Shown: piece by piece, positions 33,501 through 44,615 of the stretch
Position numbering within the stretch: the stretch's first letter is position 1
Layout of the letters: each line of letters begins with the position of its first letter
Assembly (NCBI GenBank): GCA_010279815.1
Contig: QEOQ01000508.1
Coordinates: 4,091,342 to 4,155,341 of the forward strand
DNA length: 64,000 nucleotides
Reading direction: 5' to 3'
Source: Brachionus plicatilis
Lineage: Eukaryota; Rotifera; Eurotatoria; Ploima; Brachionidae
Position numbers and translations under genes: made by a program
The notes under the pieces: model-generated
The model's input: the letters and a program-made list of their open reading frames with translations, nothing else
What the model was told of the DNA's origin: nothing
Database searches by the model: none

Positions 33501-36500
33501 TTTAGCTCGATGATATCAATAGACTTTCTTTTTTTGTTTTCTTTAGCCTGCTCGCTATCATCACTTAAAATAATTTCAGCAACATTGGTCTCTCTGATCG
33601 CTATTTTTTCCGCTTCTTCCACCATCTCTTCCTCTTCCTCCAATATGTTTTGGTCCAAAATGTTTGCATTTTTGTCACTTGAACAATCGGAGCTTTCGCT
33701 CGCTGAATCATGGTAATCATTACTTTTTTGGTTCGAAAAAGCCGACAAATGTGTCTCATCAATAAAAATAGCTTGGTCGTTTAGATCACTGTTTTCATCA
33801 TTTGGATCCATAATTGTTTCTTCCAACAAAAAATTTAACTGAGGCTTTTCTCTACTTTGACCAAGATCCATTTCATTTTCTGCCAAGCCAGATTTATTAT
33901 TTTCTTCACTAATATTATTTATATCCGGAGTGATTATTCCTTCCTCAATTTGAGCAGGCTTATGGTCTGATTCTGACTCGGTATTTATTTTTTGTTCTTC
34001 TTTCAAAACAACTTCCGAATCTCTGCTTGTGTCATTTAGAGACTGGTTTTTTGGGCAATGGAATTGACTTTCTGGCTGAGACTGGTCATCAAATTGACAG
34101 ATTGAATCCAAGGTTTGATAGCCTTGTTGAGTTTGGTCTAATTGAAATTGGCTTTGAGCTTGAGTATAATATATTGATAAATTTTCCTTGTATAAATAAA
34201 AATTAAATTTATATAAAATAGAATAAAAGAACTAAAAAATATACTTGAGTCTGATCGTTTAAGTCGGCAAGTAAATAAGCTGTTTGCGTATTTATTACTT
34301 CGATATTGGCAAATTTTTCCTAAAAAAAAATGTTTTTAATCTAAATTGTTTAATTATTTATGTTAAATTTTTGAATGGATTCATTTTGATTTTTGATGTT
34401 ACTTAATTTAAAGTTTACTATTCTTAATTTCATATCAATATTTTTCATCAATTCATGTATCCAGTATGATTGACTTTGATGATTTTGAAAAGACAAAAAA
34501 AAATTTCTAACCAAATTGATTTTTATGTGAAAAAAACTCTTTTTTTGAGTTACTTAAATATTCAGAAGAAAACAATCACGGTGTTACAGACTAAATGATA
34601 AAAGTTTTTTATCTTAAAATAAAAGATATTTTTTTTAAAATTTTAATTAAAGAGTCTAGATGCTTAAAAATCATCAAAAAAATATTTTTTTTTCGTAATT
34701 TTTAGCTCTAAAATGTTCTTTTAATTTTAATTGATTTTATTTTATTATAAAAAATTTATTAATTATACAATTTTTTTTTGTAGACTTGTTCCTTTTAACG
34801 TAATTATCCGAATTTAGTGACATGTCACATGTTTGGGTCATTTAATATTTATCTCTAAAAATTTACCATAGAAAAATGAAACATAAAAAAAGTAGAAGAA
34901 AAAATGTCAAAGACATAAATTTAATTGAAATTTATTTCGTAATTGTTGTCCTTTTTTTTTTCTCTTGAACTGTACAATATTCAAATCATTAGTATCTGAA
35001 ATTTTTTATTTAATTTTTTTAAATTAAATTATTTATTTTTTTATTTTTTTTTTATTTCAAGATTAAATTTTAAAATTCCTTGGTTTATTTAATCCAGAGA
35101 TTGACATTTTAAATTTGACTCAGCTCAATAAGAGAAAAGTCAAATATATTTTTTTTAAATTATTAACTTAAAAGTGTATTTTTTAGCAGAAATAATATTT
35201 AAAAGAAAAAACAATCATTTTTGTTTAAATTTTACTTCATAATTCAAAAATTTTATATTCAAGTTTTAAAGCTAATTCAGAATTTTTCGGTTTTGTGAAG
35301 TTCAGTACAAAAGAACAGAACAAAGTGTAAAAATATTAAATAACTTTTTTTCTAAAAGTTCAAAATTAATTCTGTGAATGCAGAATAAGATCTGTGAATA
35401 CCAAACTTCAAAAATTATTAATCACTGTAAAAATCTCTGCAAAATGCCCTAAGCTCGATTATATTGAAATTTAATTTCTGCTAAACTCTGCAAATTTAGC
35501 AGACCTTAATATTTGATGCAACTTTAAATGTTTCACTGAGTTGCATTTTCAGAATTAAGCTTAAACATTTAAAAAAAAAGTTATTCAATTTTTTTACATT
35601 TTGTACTGAATTTCACAAAACAGAATTTTTCTTTATAAAATAAAATTATCATTTGAAACAAATTCTTCTTACTAAGAATTCAATTTTTCATCATCACAAA
35701 AAAATTTTAAAAAGATAAAATTTGATGCATACTTGGTCAGTTTTTTCTATGAAAACTTGATGTCCGACAATAAAGCGTCCAGTTTGCAAAAATGCTTGTA
35801 CATAAAATTTTTTCTCACTTTCTTCAAAATAACTACACATGTTCCACAAGTAATTTTTTTCCGCATTAAATTTTGTCGTGACAAAGTATGTTTGAGTTAC
35901 ATTGGGCTGATTTTCATATTTTATCTGTTTTTCTAGCAAACTGGCGAATTTATTTGATAAATTATTTGTACGAGTTTCATCATCAACTAACAATAGAACC
36001 GATTCCGAGTATCCTCTTGACAAAAATTAATTTTTGAAAAATTTATATATTGAATAAAAAAGTTCTTAAAATATTCAATAATAAAAATTGTTATTTTCTA
36101 TTAAACGCAAGATTTACTGGATGCATAAATAACTTTAAACAATAATACAAGATCAATATTATTCTTGAATTATTTAATTATTAAATTTTTAAAAGTTTAA
36201 AAAAAAATTTTCAACAAATTTTGTTAAATCTCAAAACCCTTTTAATTGCTTCAAATTTTTTGCTTTTTAAAACGAATCAAGGAGAAAATCTAGACAAGGG
36301 ATTCGAGAAAAAAAAGTTAACTGTTTCAGCAAGATCACTGAATTTATAAATTTTGAAAAAAAAAAATATTATAAGATTTTTTAGACTTAAAATATTGGAA
36401 AATTAAAATAGTTGAGAAAATTAAATATAAAATTGACGTTTGATTTAAATTTAGAATTATTTGTGTCTTTTTTGACCACAAAAAATAAAAAGAATTTTGA

Positions 36501-39500
36501 TTTCAGAAATTTTGTTCGACATTGCTCAATTTTTTAATTCTTTTCTAAAGTTTCAAATTTTAATATATTAATGATATTAATTTTCAAAATGGTTTAATCA
36601 AAAAATTGCCCCAAATCTCCCAGTTTTCAGATCTTATAAAAAATTCACCAAAAAATTTAAATAATGATATTAATTGAGTCTAACTTTTTCAAATTGATTA
36701 ATTTTTAATAGTGAAAAATCAAAAACTTAATTTTTAAATTGATTATTATTTTTATTTATTATTTAATCGCTAAATAATGATGCCAATTATTAACCAAAAA
36801 AGAATTTACCCACTTTTAAAGATTTTCTGGCAATTTATGCTAGGTTTATCAGTAAATATTTACAAAATATGCCCTTTAATTATCTAAGACTTATTCTCAT
36901 ATATTTTTATCTTTTCAAAATAATTGAGAAAAAAATAATAAAGAGTCTGTGATTTTTTAATGTATTACATAAATTATTAAGAAATTTTTTGGTGCGTTCT
37001 TTAACAAAGGATATAGACTTGATGGAGAGTCTATGGATTGAATATGGTCAATGAATATTTTTTAAAAATCAGAGTTTTTCAAGCTCTTTAGTGTGGATTT
37101 AAATTTATTTTTGGATTGTCTAATAAACTTAAAAAATTAGCAAAAATTTTTTTCAAAATTTTTTGAATTCAAAACAATATTAAGAATCATAAAGTTAAAA
37201 AATTTTGCTTATTAATTAAAAGCCGAGAAAAGGGTAAAATCAAACTAACAAAAAAAATTCGCCATCCGAATTTCATTAGAAAAGAGAGAAAGTCATACAA
37301 AAATAATTTATTTCTGGTAAAAAAAAAAAAGTTCCAAATATACAAATAGCAAAATTTATCTAAACTTTTTGCAATTAATGGATTTTTTTTCAAAATCTTT
37401 TTAAGTACCCTTCAGAGTTTGTAGTCTTATCAAAAATAAACCCAGAGTTGTTTAAAAGTCCCAAAAAAAGTCTGAGTCTGGATTTTTTTTTCAAAATTTG
37501 CTAGATAAGGTGTCACATCAAAAAATTTATATACTCATGGGTTATCTAATGCAATAGATTTGCCAAATATCAGAACTTTCTTTAAGTATTCAAAATTTTA
37601 AAGCCTGGACTTGAACTTTTGAGAAAAAAAAAAAAAGTCCGGACTTGGACTTGACTTGAGGCTTGTGACTTTTAAACAACTCTGAATAAACTCTAATGAA
37701 TGAACGTAAAATATGGTAAAATCCTTGTAGCAAATTATAACTGTGGAAAGACAAAGTTAGAAAAAAAAAAGTGACTTGGAGCATTGTGAAATTTTATACA
37801 AAACTTACAATACAAAAGAGAAAATGTTATAACTTTTGTTCTAATGGTCAAAACCTTATTCTGTAAATGTAGCAAAGTGTAGCAATTTATGTTTCACTCA
37901 CTGCAAATTCTTTCAGATAGCGTGCAATTTTGCAGAATTTTCATAGTTTTTGCAGTCTAATGAAGTAGGTGCAACAATAATATTTACACTTTGTTTTATT
38001 TTTATTTTTCGTATTACAATTTTTGTATGAAATTTCTGAAGCTAGACATTGACTAACTTAAAAAATTTATAATCCCTTTTTCTCACTTGAATTTAAGCTT
38101 AAAATGAACAAAAATTTTTTGAAATAACAATTATTAATTCCAAATACACTTTCTTTTCGACCAAGATAGATAAATTAAATATCCATGGTCCCAAAAAAAT
38201 AACTTTTAATATGAAGTATTACAGTGGTTATTTGATAACAGTATTTTACGAAAAATTACGTAAATTTTCAGGATTTTGAGATAATTTTGGTTAAATTTGG
38301 TTAAATTAAAAACGGCCAATTCAAAATTCAAAATTTTTTGAAAAAATGTCTTTTTTTTCCAAAAATCGAAAATTTAAGACAGTTTTTTTTTCATAAATTG
38401 ATCAAAAAAATAGATATTTTTAAATTGTTATAAAAAAAGCTTTCTTAAATTTTCGATTTTTGGAAAAAAAAGACATTTTTTCAAAAAATTTTGAATTTTG
38501 AATTGGCCGTTTTTAATTTAACCAAATTTTACCAAAATTATCTCAAAATCCTGAAATTTACTTAATTTTTCGTAAAATACTTCTTTTTCACTTTTCGGAT
38601 TTTACGTTAATTTACAGAAAATGTGGTAAAATTTGGTTAATTTACGGTATTTTACGTAATTTTTCGTAAAATACTGTTATGAAATCACCACTGGAGTCAA
38701 CGAAAGTGATATTGAGAATTCCAGTTTTCTATAACTGTTCTATCGATATTTTTTCTCTCTATACTTTTTTCTATATTATCCAGTTAATTTTTTTTCTATT
38801 TTTAAGTCCCTGCAAAGTATGATAAAAATTTTTAGTTACTTTTTTTCGTTTTTTTTATTTGATTTAAATAGCTTTATTTCAGCTTTCTTGGGACAATCTT
38901 CTGCAGGATTGATCGAATTTGACAAAGCAACAGCTATCTGTAGCTGTTCTTCATTCTTGCTCTTGGGCAGTTCGAGCTTAATCACCCTGTTGCTAATTTT
39001 TGTCTTTTTGTCAGTTTGCTTTTTTGTTTTCGGAATACTAAAGAAAATAAAATAATTATTCCATTAAATAAATAAATAAATTATTATCATACTAAACATC
39101 GGTGGGAATAAGACCTTTGGATATTTCTTGCTCAATTTTTTCCTTTTGCTTGCGCACCAACTCCACCAAACTCTCGGTTCGAATGTGAAACACTTGGGAA
39201 CACTTTTTCAAATGATTTTGACGGATCTAAAATTAAGAAAAAAATTCAAAATTTTTATTTCATTCAAGCTTTGAACTTATCTTAAGCAATAATTAAACAA
39301 TTCACTTCAAAATGGCTTTGGTCAGACCACAAGACTGATTAAAAAATAAAAAAGCTAAATTCAAAGCTTTATTTATCAAAAAAAGATAAATAAAAAATTA
39401 ACATTAAAATTGTGCAAAACTTTGCCACAAATGGGACAATTGGGCACGGCGTCGTTGAGCAACGATTCACTCAGTTTTTTCTGCATTTCGTTCGGGTCAC

Positions 39501-39960
39501 TTGTGCTCGCAGTTTGGACACTGGGCTTCACTTTTTCCAACTCTTCATTTTCCTTTTTTCTGAATTTATTCACCGGTTTGTACTCAAAACTCAAATAATC
39601 TTTCCGGTCCAAACACGAATTAACGTGTTTGTCCCGCTCGGGTTCTTCAAGTTTAGTCAAATTGTGCGAACACACAGGACACTTGAGTTCATCATTTTTT
39701 GAAAAGTATTTCGAAATGTCAGCCTTGGAATCGTTGAAACTTTTGTGTTTTTTTAGCTCTTGGGTCTTTGGTATTTGGACAGAATCGTCCAATTTGTGAA
39801 ACGAAAGCTTTGAACTGACATCATTGCTCAGAGTTGCCGAACAGCTCCTGTCCGATTGTGATGGCGTTAAAAATTTTGATATTTGAGCTTGGTGTTGTTT
39901 GTGTCTTTTTTCTTTTATTTGTTTAAAATTTTCCCTAAATTCGTCAAAAGTTTCGTCCAT
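30544..39960 (-). CDS. SLX4: SLX4, structure-specific endonuclease scaffold
   Basis: Seven exons join in frame: 39960-39403, 39226-39093, 39037-38840, 36015-35733, 34319-34245, 34186-33187 and 31736-30544 (1146 aa). Two UBZ4-type ubiquitin-binding fingers are visible: C94, C97, H112 and C116 in CPVCSHNLTK..HVNSC, and C175, C178, H191 and C195 across an exon junction (CPICGK, then NHLKKC). Residues ~297-391 match the segment of SLX4 that binds XPF (SVLLLVDDETRTNNLSNKF and FYVQAFLQTGRF). Residues ~877-910 form the SAP-like motif (METPDLKSELKKYGVKALPK). The C-terminal ~70 residues correspond to the SLX1-binding domain. It scaffolds SLX1, XPF and MUS81 nucleases for crosslink repair and Holliday-junction resolution in the nucleus. 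No BTB domain is evident. Three introns exceed 1.4 kb and carry MITEs. Confidence 0.92.
31737..33186. other. 1.45 kb SLX4 intron
   Basis: Contains at 32270-32530 a run of TTTACG/ACGTAA words like the TA-flanked MITE family, and at 33000-33045 a short palindrome around AAGTCCAAGTCAAATCTGAC. No coding sequence. Confidence 0.6.
34320..35732. other. 1.4 kb SLX4 intron with MITE
   Basis: AT-rich intron between the small 75 nt exon and the XPF-binding exon. It holds the complete MITE at 35289-35621 and nothing else recognisable. Confidence 0.65.
35289..35621. mobile_element. MITE with GTTTTGTGAAxTTCAGTACAA ends
   Basis: Left end GGTTTTGTGAAGTTCAGTAC, right end complementary (GTACTGAATTTCACAAAAC). 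It is flanked on both sides by the perfect 10 bp direct repeat AGAATTTTTC, a likely target-site duplication. It is 333 bp and non-coding. Related single ends occur near 2020 and 42940, and the fold-back element at 13208 has a similar terminus. Confidence 0.75.
37443..37684. mobile_element. hAT-like MITE, CAGAGTTG family, copy 2
   Basis: Ends CAGAGTTGTTTAAAAGTCCC and its complement (GACTTTTAAACAACTCTG). The flanks AATAAACC and AATAAACT match at 7 of 8 bases, indicating an 8 bp duplication. The interior has CCGGACTTGG words shared with the copy at 4875. Non-coding. Confidence 0.75.
38222..38693. mobile_element. hairpin MITE with mariner-like ends
   Basis: Starts TA-CAGTGGTTATTTGATAAC and ends with the complement of CAGTGGTGATTTCATAAC. 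Internal arms of roughly 140-160 bp are almost perfectly complementary, including ACGGCCAATTCAAAATTC at 38313 and its complement near 38497. The right TA is mutated to GA. It is 472 bp and non-coding. Low arm divergence suggests recent activity or hairpin-driven conversion. Confidence 0.8.
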
Positions 39961-39962
39961 GG

Positions 39963-40549
39963 CTAATACTTTATGTATCCCAGAGAAAGAAAGTATAAAA
40001 TTTTTTGCTTAACACCTGGTTTTGGAAGCCCTGGCTGTTGTGGTTGTTGAATTTCGACTTCTTTTCCTTGTGTTGCTTTTAACTCTGGGTTGTCTTGGCT
40101 TTGTGGCTGGTTCTTGGAGCGGATTTGGAGCAGGCGTCTCCTGGTCTCTTCCTCGAGCTCTTGGTTGTAATTTTTTTTCTCTTTCAAATAGTTCTGGTAA
40201 GCGTTAAGGACAACTGGATTGAAAATTTAATTACTCAAAAAAATTGTTTAAATTTTGAAGTGCAAAAATTTACGTGGTTTGTTTCTGTTTTCAATTTGTT
40301 TTCGTTCAATTCGATCCGAGTACTTGTTGGTAAAATTGATAAAGTAAGCAATTACAGAATTGCTACTATGGAAGCTTTAATTTGGTTATTTTGTTGTGAG
40401 ATAAAAAGTTAAAGTTTAATTTATTTTTACTAAATGTAGGTTCCGTAGGCAACAGACGCTGTCACAATAACAATAGAGCTAGTTTTGATCCAAAAATTAG
40501 TTACCGTATTTTCAACAATTCTATTCTTATTGATATGTTTAAATTTCAT
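39963..40549 (-). CDS. hypothetical single-pass membrane protein (156 aa)
   Basis: Three exons join in frame: 40549-40431, 40374-40274 and 40213-39963, with introns of 56 and 60 bp. The product starts MKFKHINKNRIVENTVTNFW. One transmembrane helix follows at about residues 24-42 (SSIVIVTASVAYGTYIYF). Next comes a charged helical region (KYSDRIERKQIENRNKP and YLKEKKNYNQELEEETRRRL) and a Q/P-rich tail. I do not recognise the family. The stop codon TAG is followed by CC and then the SLX4 start codon, so the two genes are 2 bp apart in the same direction. An alternative splice from CCAAAACCAG at 40016 to the AG at 39963 would fuse this frame to SLX4 in phase, so it could instead encode extra N-terminal SLX4 sequence. 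I favour two genes. Confidence 0.6.
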
Positions 40550-41217
40550 CCCAAGGAAAAAAAAAAGTTTTGAATTTTAGCGCGACAATATCCTCTAATT
40601 ATTTATAAAATAAGATAATTTTTTTTAATTATTATGCGCGGGTATAAAAGCTTTTGAAATATTTCATTCTTTTTTTTTAAGATTTTGTTATGAAAATTTC
40701 CAAAAAATATTCAAATTCAACGATTCAAATAATTTGATTCATTTTTTTAAATTTAAGAAATATACTTTAAATTTTTATTGATTAAATTAACGACTATTAT
40801 AGCGATGTAAAAAATAAAATAAAAATTTAATTAAAAAGATAAATAATAATAATAATTTAAATTTAGATTTTCGATTTTTAATTGAAAATAATTTTAAAAA
40901 ATTTGATTTTTTTTTACTATTTTTATCACCAAATTTAAAAGTTAAAAGTGAGCATTCAGTATCAGTAATTAGGAAAGATTGGACAATTCTTTGATTCAAG
41001 AAGAAAATTAGAAAAAACTTGTTTGAATCAAACCTTGACGGAATATAGATAATTTCGTCTACTCAATAACTCGGAATATTTAATAATTTAAAATTTATAG
41101 ATTATTTTTTCAAAAACTTTTATTTTATTCAAAAATTTCAAAAATTATACAACTGAAGAATTACAGAATGAAAATTATAAATTTTTGGTTCATTTTAAAA
41201 AAATCTACAAGACTATA
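40550..41217. other. AT-rich spacer upstream of the membrane-protein/SLX4 pair
   Basis: Should contain the promoter for the leftward pair. At about 40636 there is a GGTATAAAAG on the plus strand, but no gene begins near it in that direction. No other feature seen. Confidence 0.4.
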
Positions 41218-42561
41218 GTAACCTAGTCTAAAGGGGGGTATGGGTTAATAGGGTGAACGAATTTGAAAAACCCCTATATCTCCTTCATTTTTAAAGCTAC
41301 TACCTAAAAAAATATCTTGATATGTAGAACTCGAGGAGAGAAATCGAATGATATGTGTGAAATATTTAAAAAAAAAATCGTTATATGCTTTTTTTTCTCT
41401 TAAAGTTCGACTACGCCTAATGAGGTGAAAAAGCCTCGAATTAGTGATTCGGGAGAAGGGTGCTTTAAGGCCCTAGGTAATACTTAAGCTCTAACCTATT
41501 TCGCTTGTTAAATTCAGCACATGCTAAAGTATCTACGAGAATTTTTTTAGAATTTTAGGAAATATCCTTAGGGCTTCATCTAATGGGGTTTTTTTTAGGG
41601 CTTAAAAGGTTAAATAGATTTAACCCTATTAGTCAAAAAAATCACCCAATTAGTCCAAATAAGATTCTATTTAACCCATTTAACCGAATAAGACTAGAAA
41701 ATGCAGTGACACTATTTTTTATAATTAAAAAATATTGTAAAATTATATTCTCTCTCTAACTCTCAAATTTTTTTTTTTAAAACCGAGTTTTTATTTCAAA
41801 CATAAAAAAAAAGCAAATTGTTTAAAAATAAGCTTAAAATGTCACAGAACAATGAAATCCAATCTAAAAAAAAATTATACTGTTCAAAATCTAAAAGACG
41901 CAATCAGTGAAGCTAAATAAGAACAAGAAGAGGTCAAAAAAGCTAAAAAAGGAACTGGAAGAGGAAGAGGACGACCACGAAAGCTTGTTGAAAGCAAATT
42001 AACATCAGATTAAAATGATAACTTATCAGAATCCGAAATATTGTGTAGCTCATGTGAAACAAAGATGGCTGAGAAGAAAGAGAACACGTCAAAATGGTAA
42101 TCTTGGGTAGAGTGCCTAAATTGGGTTTGCTTTAGTTGTTTGCCAAAAGAATTAAAAAAAAAAACAAATAAAGAATTTTTATGTGATGATTGTAAAGATT
42201 AAATCTTCCTTTTATTAAACTTCTTTAAAACTCACTCTTGTTTTGTTTCGAATAAATTAAATTAAATGAGTTAAATAATTTTATTAGAAAATTCAAAAAT
42301 TTTCTTCCTAAATAGGTAAAATGGGTTAAAAGGGTTAATATTCTGTTTTTGGGGTTAAATTTCTGGGCAATCATATACAATTTTAGTGGTAACCGAGTTA
42401 ACCCTTTTGACCCTTTTGAGCCTCACATAATTAACCGCGGAGCTAAAGGGGTTATTCAAAAATTTCGGAAAAATTGGGTGACCATTTTTGAAGTTTTTGA
42501 ACAAAATGGGTGCGAAATAATCAATAAAAAAAAATATGGTCACCCGGTTAGACTAGGTTAC
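41218..42561. mobile_element. inverted-repeat element with AT-hook/zinc ORF remnant
   Basis: Ends GTAACCTAGTCTAA and its complement TTAGACTAGGTTAC, with subterminal GGGTTAA/TTAACCC words repeated on both sides. About 1.34 kb. The interior holds a broken plus-strand ORF (41880-42200) with GRGRGRPRK followed by two CxxC pairs. No catalytic transposase part remains. I cannot define a target-site duplication. Confidence 0.65.
41880..42200 (+). pseudogene. broken ORF with AT-hook and cysteine pairs
   Basis: One frame reads NLKDAISEAK, stop, EQEEVKKAKKGTGRGRGRPR, then KLVESKLTSD, stop, NDNLSESEILCSSCETKMAE, then KKENTSKW, stop, and continues SWVECLNWVCFSCLPKELKK to CDDCKD and a final stop. The GRGRGRPRK core is an AT-hook. 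The pattern CxxC, C-x4-WVCFSC, CDDC resembles the PHD-like tail of some pogo/Tigger-type transposases. All three internal stops are TAA at places where glutamine would fit (CAA to TAA). Confidence 0.5.
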
Positions 42562-43022
42562 CATAAATTGTTTCTTTTTACCTTTAAGTAAAGATTCAAA
42601 TCTCTTAGTTATGAAATTATACATTATAAGTCCTTCCTATATCAAAAACCAGAATAAGTTAAAAAATCTTCATATTTTCTTATCTTCTAATCTAAATCTT
42701 CTTCTTAGATAAATTTAATGGCTAAATGTGATTGTAAATTTAACATACGGGAATATCAAGAACTGGAATAACAAGGCTAGTAAACAACAACCACTATCAA
42801 TAGATATTGATTTATTTTGGATAATTTCAAGAAATAAAATTTAATTGAATTTTTTGTTTATTTTTTATTTAATAAAAAATGTTAATGCATTCAAAATTAA
42901 TTCGAATCCAAATAATAATCACAAAATTTATAAGTTATGTGATATTCAGTACAAAAGTACAAAATGTAAATCTTAAATATGAGTTGAATAAATTTTGGTT
43001 GTAGTATTCATGCCATATAAAA
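42562..43022. other. short gene-free spacer
   Basis: AT-rich DNA between two inverted-repeat elements. It contains near 42940 a single degenerate end of the GTTTTGTG MITE family (ATGTGATATTCAGTACAAAA). Confidence 0.5.
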
Positions 43023-43827
43023 GGTTATCCCTAAAACACGGACCCGGACTCCGGAAAACGGACTTTTCGAGCCTAAAACACGGACCCGGACGTGGGAAAA
43101 AACTGTTTTACTAAAATACGGACTCCGGATTATTTTAAAGACTAAAACACGGACTCCGGAATCCTAGTAATAATTTTAAACAAAAAAAGTATTTAAAAAA
43201 CTGCATGCAAAAAAATGAAATTATGAAAAAAAAACTGCATGCAAAAGACAAATTGAAAAATAGAATTTAGAATTTTATTTAAAAAAATAAATATTAAGCA
43301 CTTTCAAATACATAATGGAAAATAATTTAAGTTCGAATAGTGAGCCTAATGAGTAAGATACAAATTAAAAATATTTCGATTTTATCAATTAAGTATTCTA
43401 ATAGTTTTAGGAACAATAATTTGTGGTGTTGTAAATATAGATTTTAATACTTATAAGAATTGTTTTACTGAAGATGATTTTGAGGCGTTAGTTGCTGTTT
43501 TAAATGCTAAAAAACAATCAATAGGTTCAAAGAGAGAAAAGAAAAATTTGTCAAAATTTTAAAATTTATTTTTATATAATGAATTGCCGTTAAATTTTCG
43601 TTTTTTGTGATAAACACTAAATTCTATAATAAAATTTTGTGTCATTTTTAAATCATTCATTTTTAATAAATTTTGTCCGGAGTCCGGATATTAGAATCTG
43701 AAAGTCCGGGTCCGTGTTTTAGCAAATTTTTCAAAGGTCCGGGTCCGGGTTTTAGTAGAATTATTTTTCGAGTCCCGTGTCCGTGCTTTAGGCTCGAAAA
43801 GTCCGGGTCCGTGTTTTAGGGATAACC
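43023..43827. mobile_element. MULE-like element with 9 bp target duplication
   Basis: Ends GGTTATCCCTAAAACACGGA and its complement, each flanked by the 9 bp repeat CATATAAAA. Nine bases is the usual Mutator/MULE duplication. Terminal regions contain several copies of AAAACACGGACCCGGAC and CGGACTCCGG words, the only GC-rich patches in the area. Inside is a short ORF (about 43420-43560) ending DDFEALVAVLNAKKQSIGS and then KREKKNLSKF. 805 bp, no transposase. A single decayed end of the same family is seen near 60520 (GTCCGTGTTTTAAGGATAAG). Confidence 0.8.
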
Positions 43828-44615
43828 CATATAAAACCATAAAAAATAAAATTAAACTCATTTATTTCTATTTTTAAATTAACTAATGAACAGCTTTTTT
43901 AAGATTTCAGCTCGATTAGACACCTTAAAATTGACAAAAGTCTACAAATGGTGGACATTTAGTCAAAAAAAGGTTCTTAAACGAGTATATATACAAAAAA
44001 AATTTGATAAAGTAAATGCATTTTAATTTTCAGTAAAATTTTTTTTAATAAGAATTTCATTTATTATGGTTTAAATTTTTTTGATAAATTAATTAAAAAT
44101 TACTTTAATTTACATTAAAAAAAGAATTTTTGCAATAAATGAAAAAAGAATTTAAATTTGATAAAATTAAAAAAAAAAAAAAAAACCCTTTTCAATTCTT
44201 GATTCTTGATGGTTAATTTCTTTAATTCAAATGTTTTCCACTTTTAGAAAAGTGAATTTTAAATCTGTTAATTAATTCAGCAAAGAAATAATCAAATTTA
44301 AGCATGTTTATTAAGTTTGATATTCAAAATTTTAAATTTAAAAATAATTGATTAAATCCAACAAAAATTTACTTTATTTTACATTTTGAGATAATCTCCG
44401 AGACTATTGTTAGACTATGACTAAAGAGTTATGTGATCACTAAACTAATGTATTTTGTTTTAGCTTTATTTTTTAAGATGGTGCAAAATTTAACCAAAAA
44501 TTTACCATGCTGCATGCATTTTCAGCGAGACTTTTTTTTTCTCAAAGCATGCTCTAAAACTTGGACCTAAAATTTTCAATAAACTTTCAAAAATTTCTCT
44601 TTCCAAGTTGGCGAA
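43828..44615. other. upstream region of the kleisin gene
   Basis: AT-rich, with no ORF. It should hold the promoter of the plus-strand kleisin. A pyrimidine-rich tract ending CTCTTTCCAAG lies 14 bp before the start codon and could act as a splice or trans-splice acceptor. Confidence 0.4.

Larger units (their letters stand above)
36016..38839. other. 2.8 kb SLX4 intron with two MITEs
   Basis: The largest SLX4 intron. It contains the hAT-like MITE 37443-37684, the hairpin element 38222-38693, and at about 37785-38040 a weak relative of the GTTTTGTG family. No coding sequence. Confidence 0.7.

Noticed and set aside
42349..42591. 80-codon ORF at the right end of the 41218-42561 element
   Set aside because: Lies in the terminal and subterminal GGGTTAA repeats and runs past the element end; composition follows the repeats.
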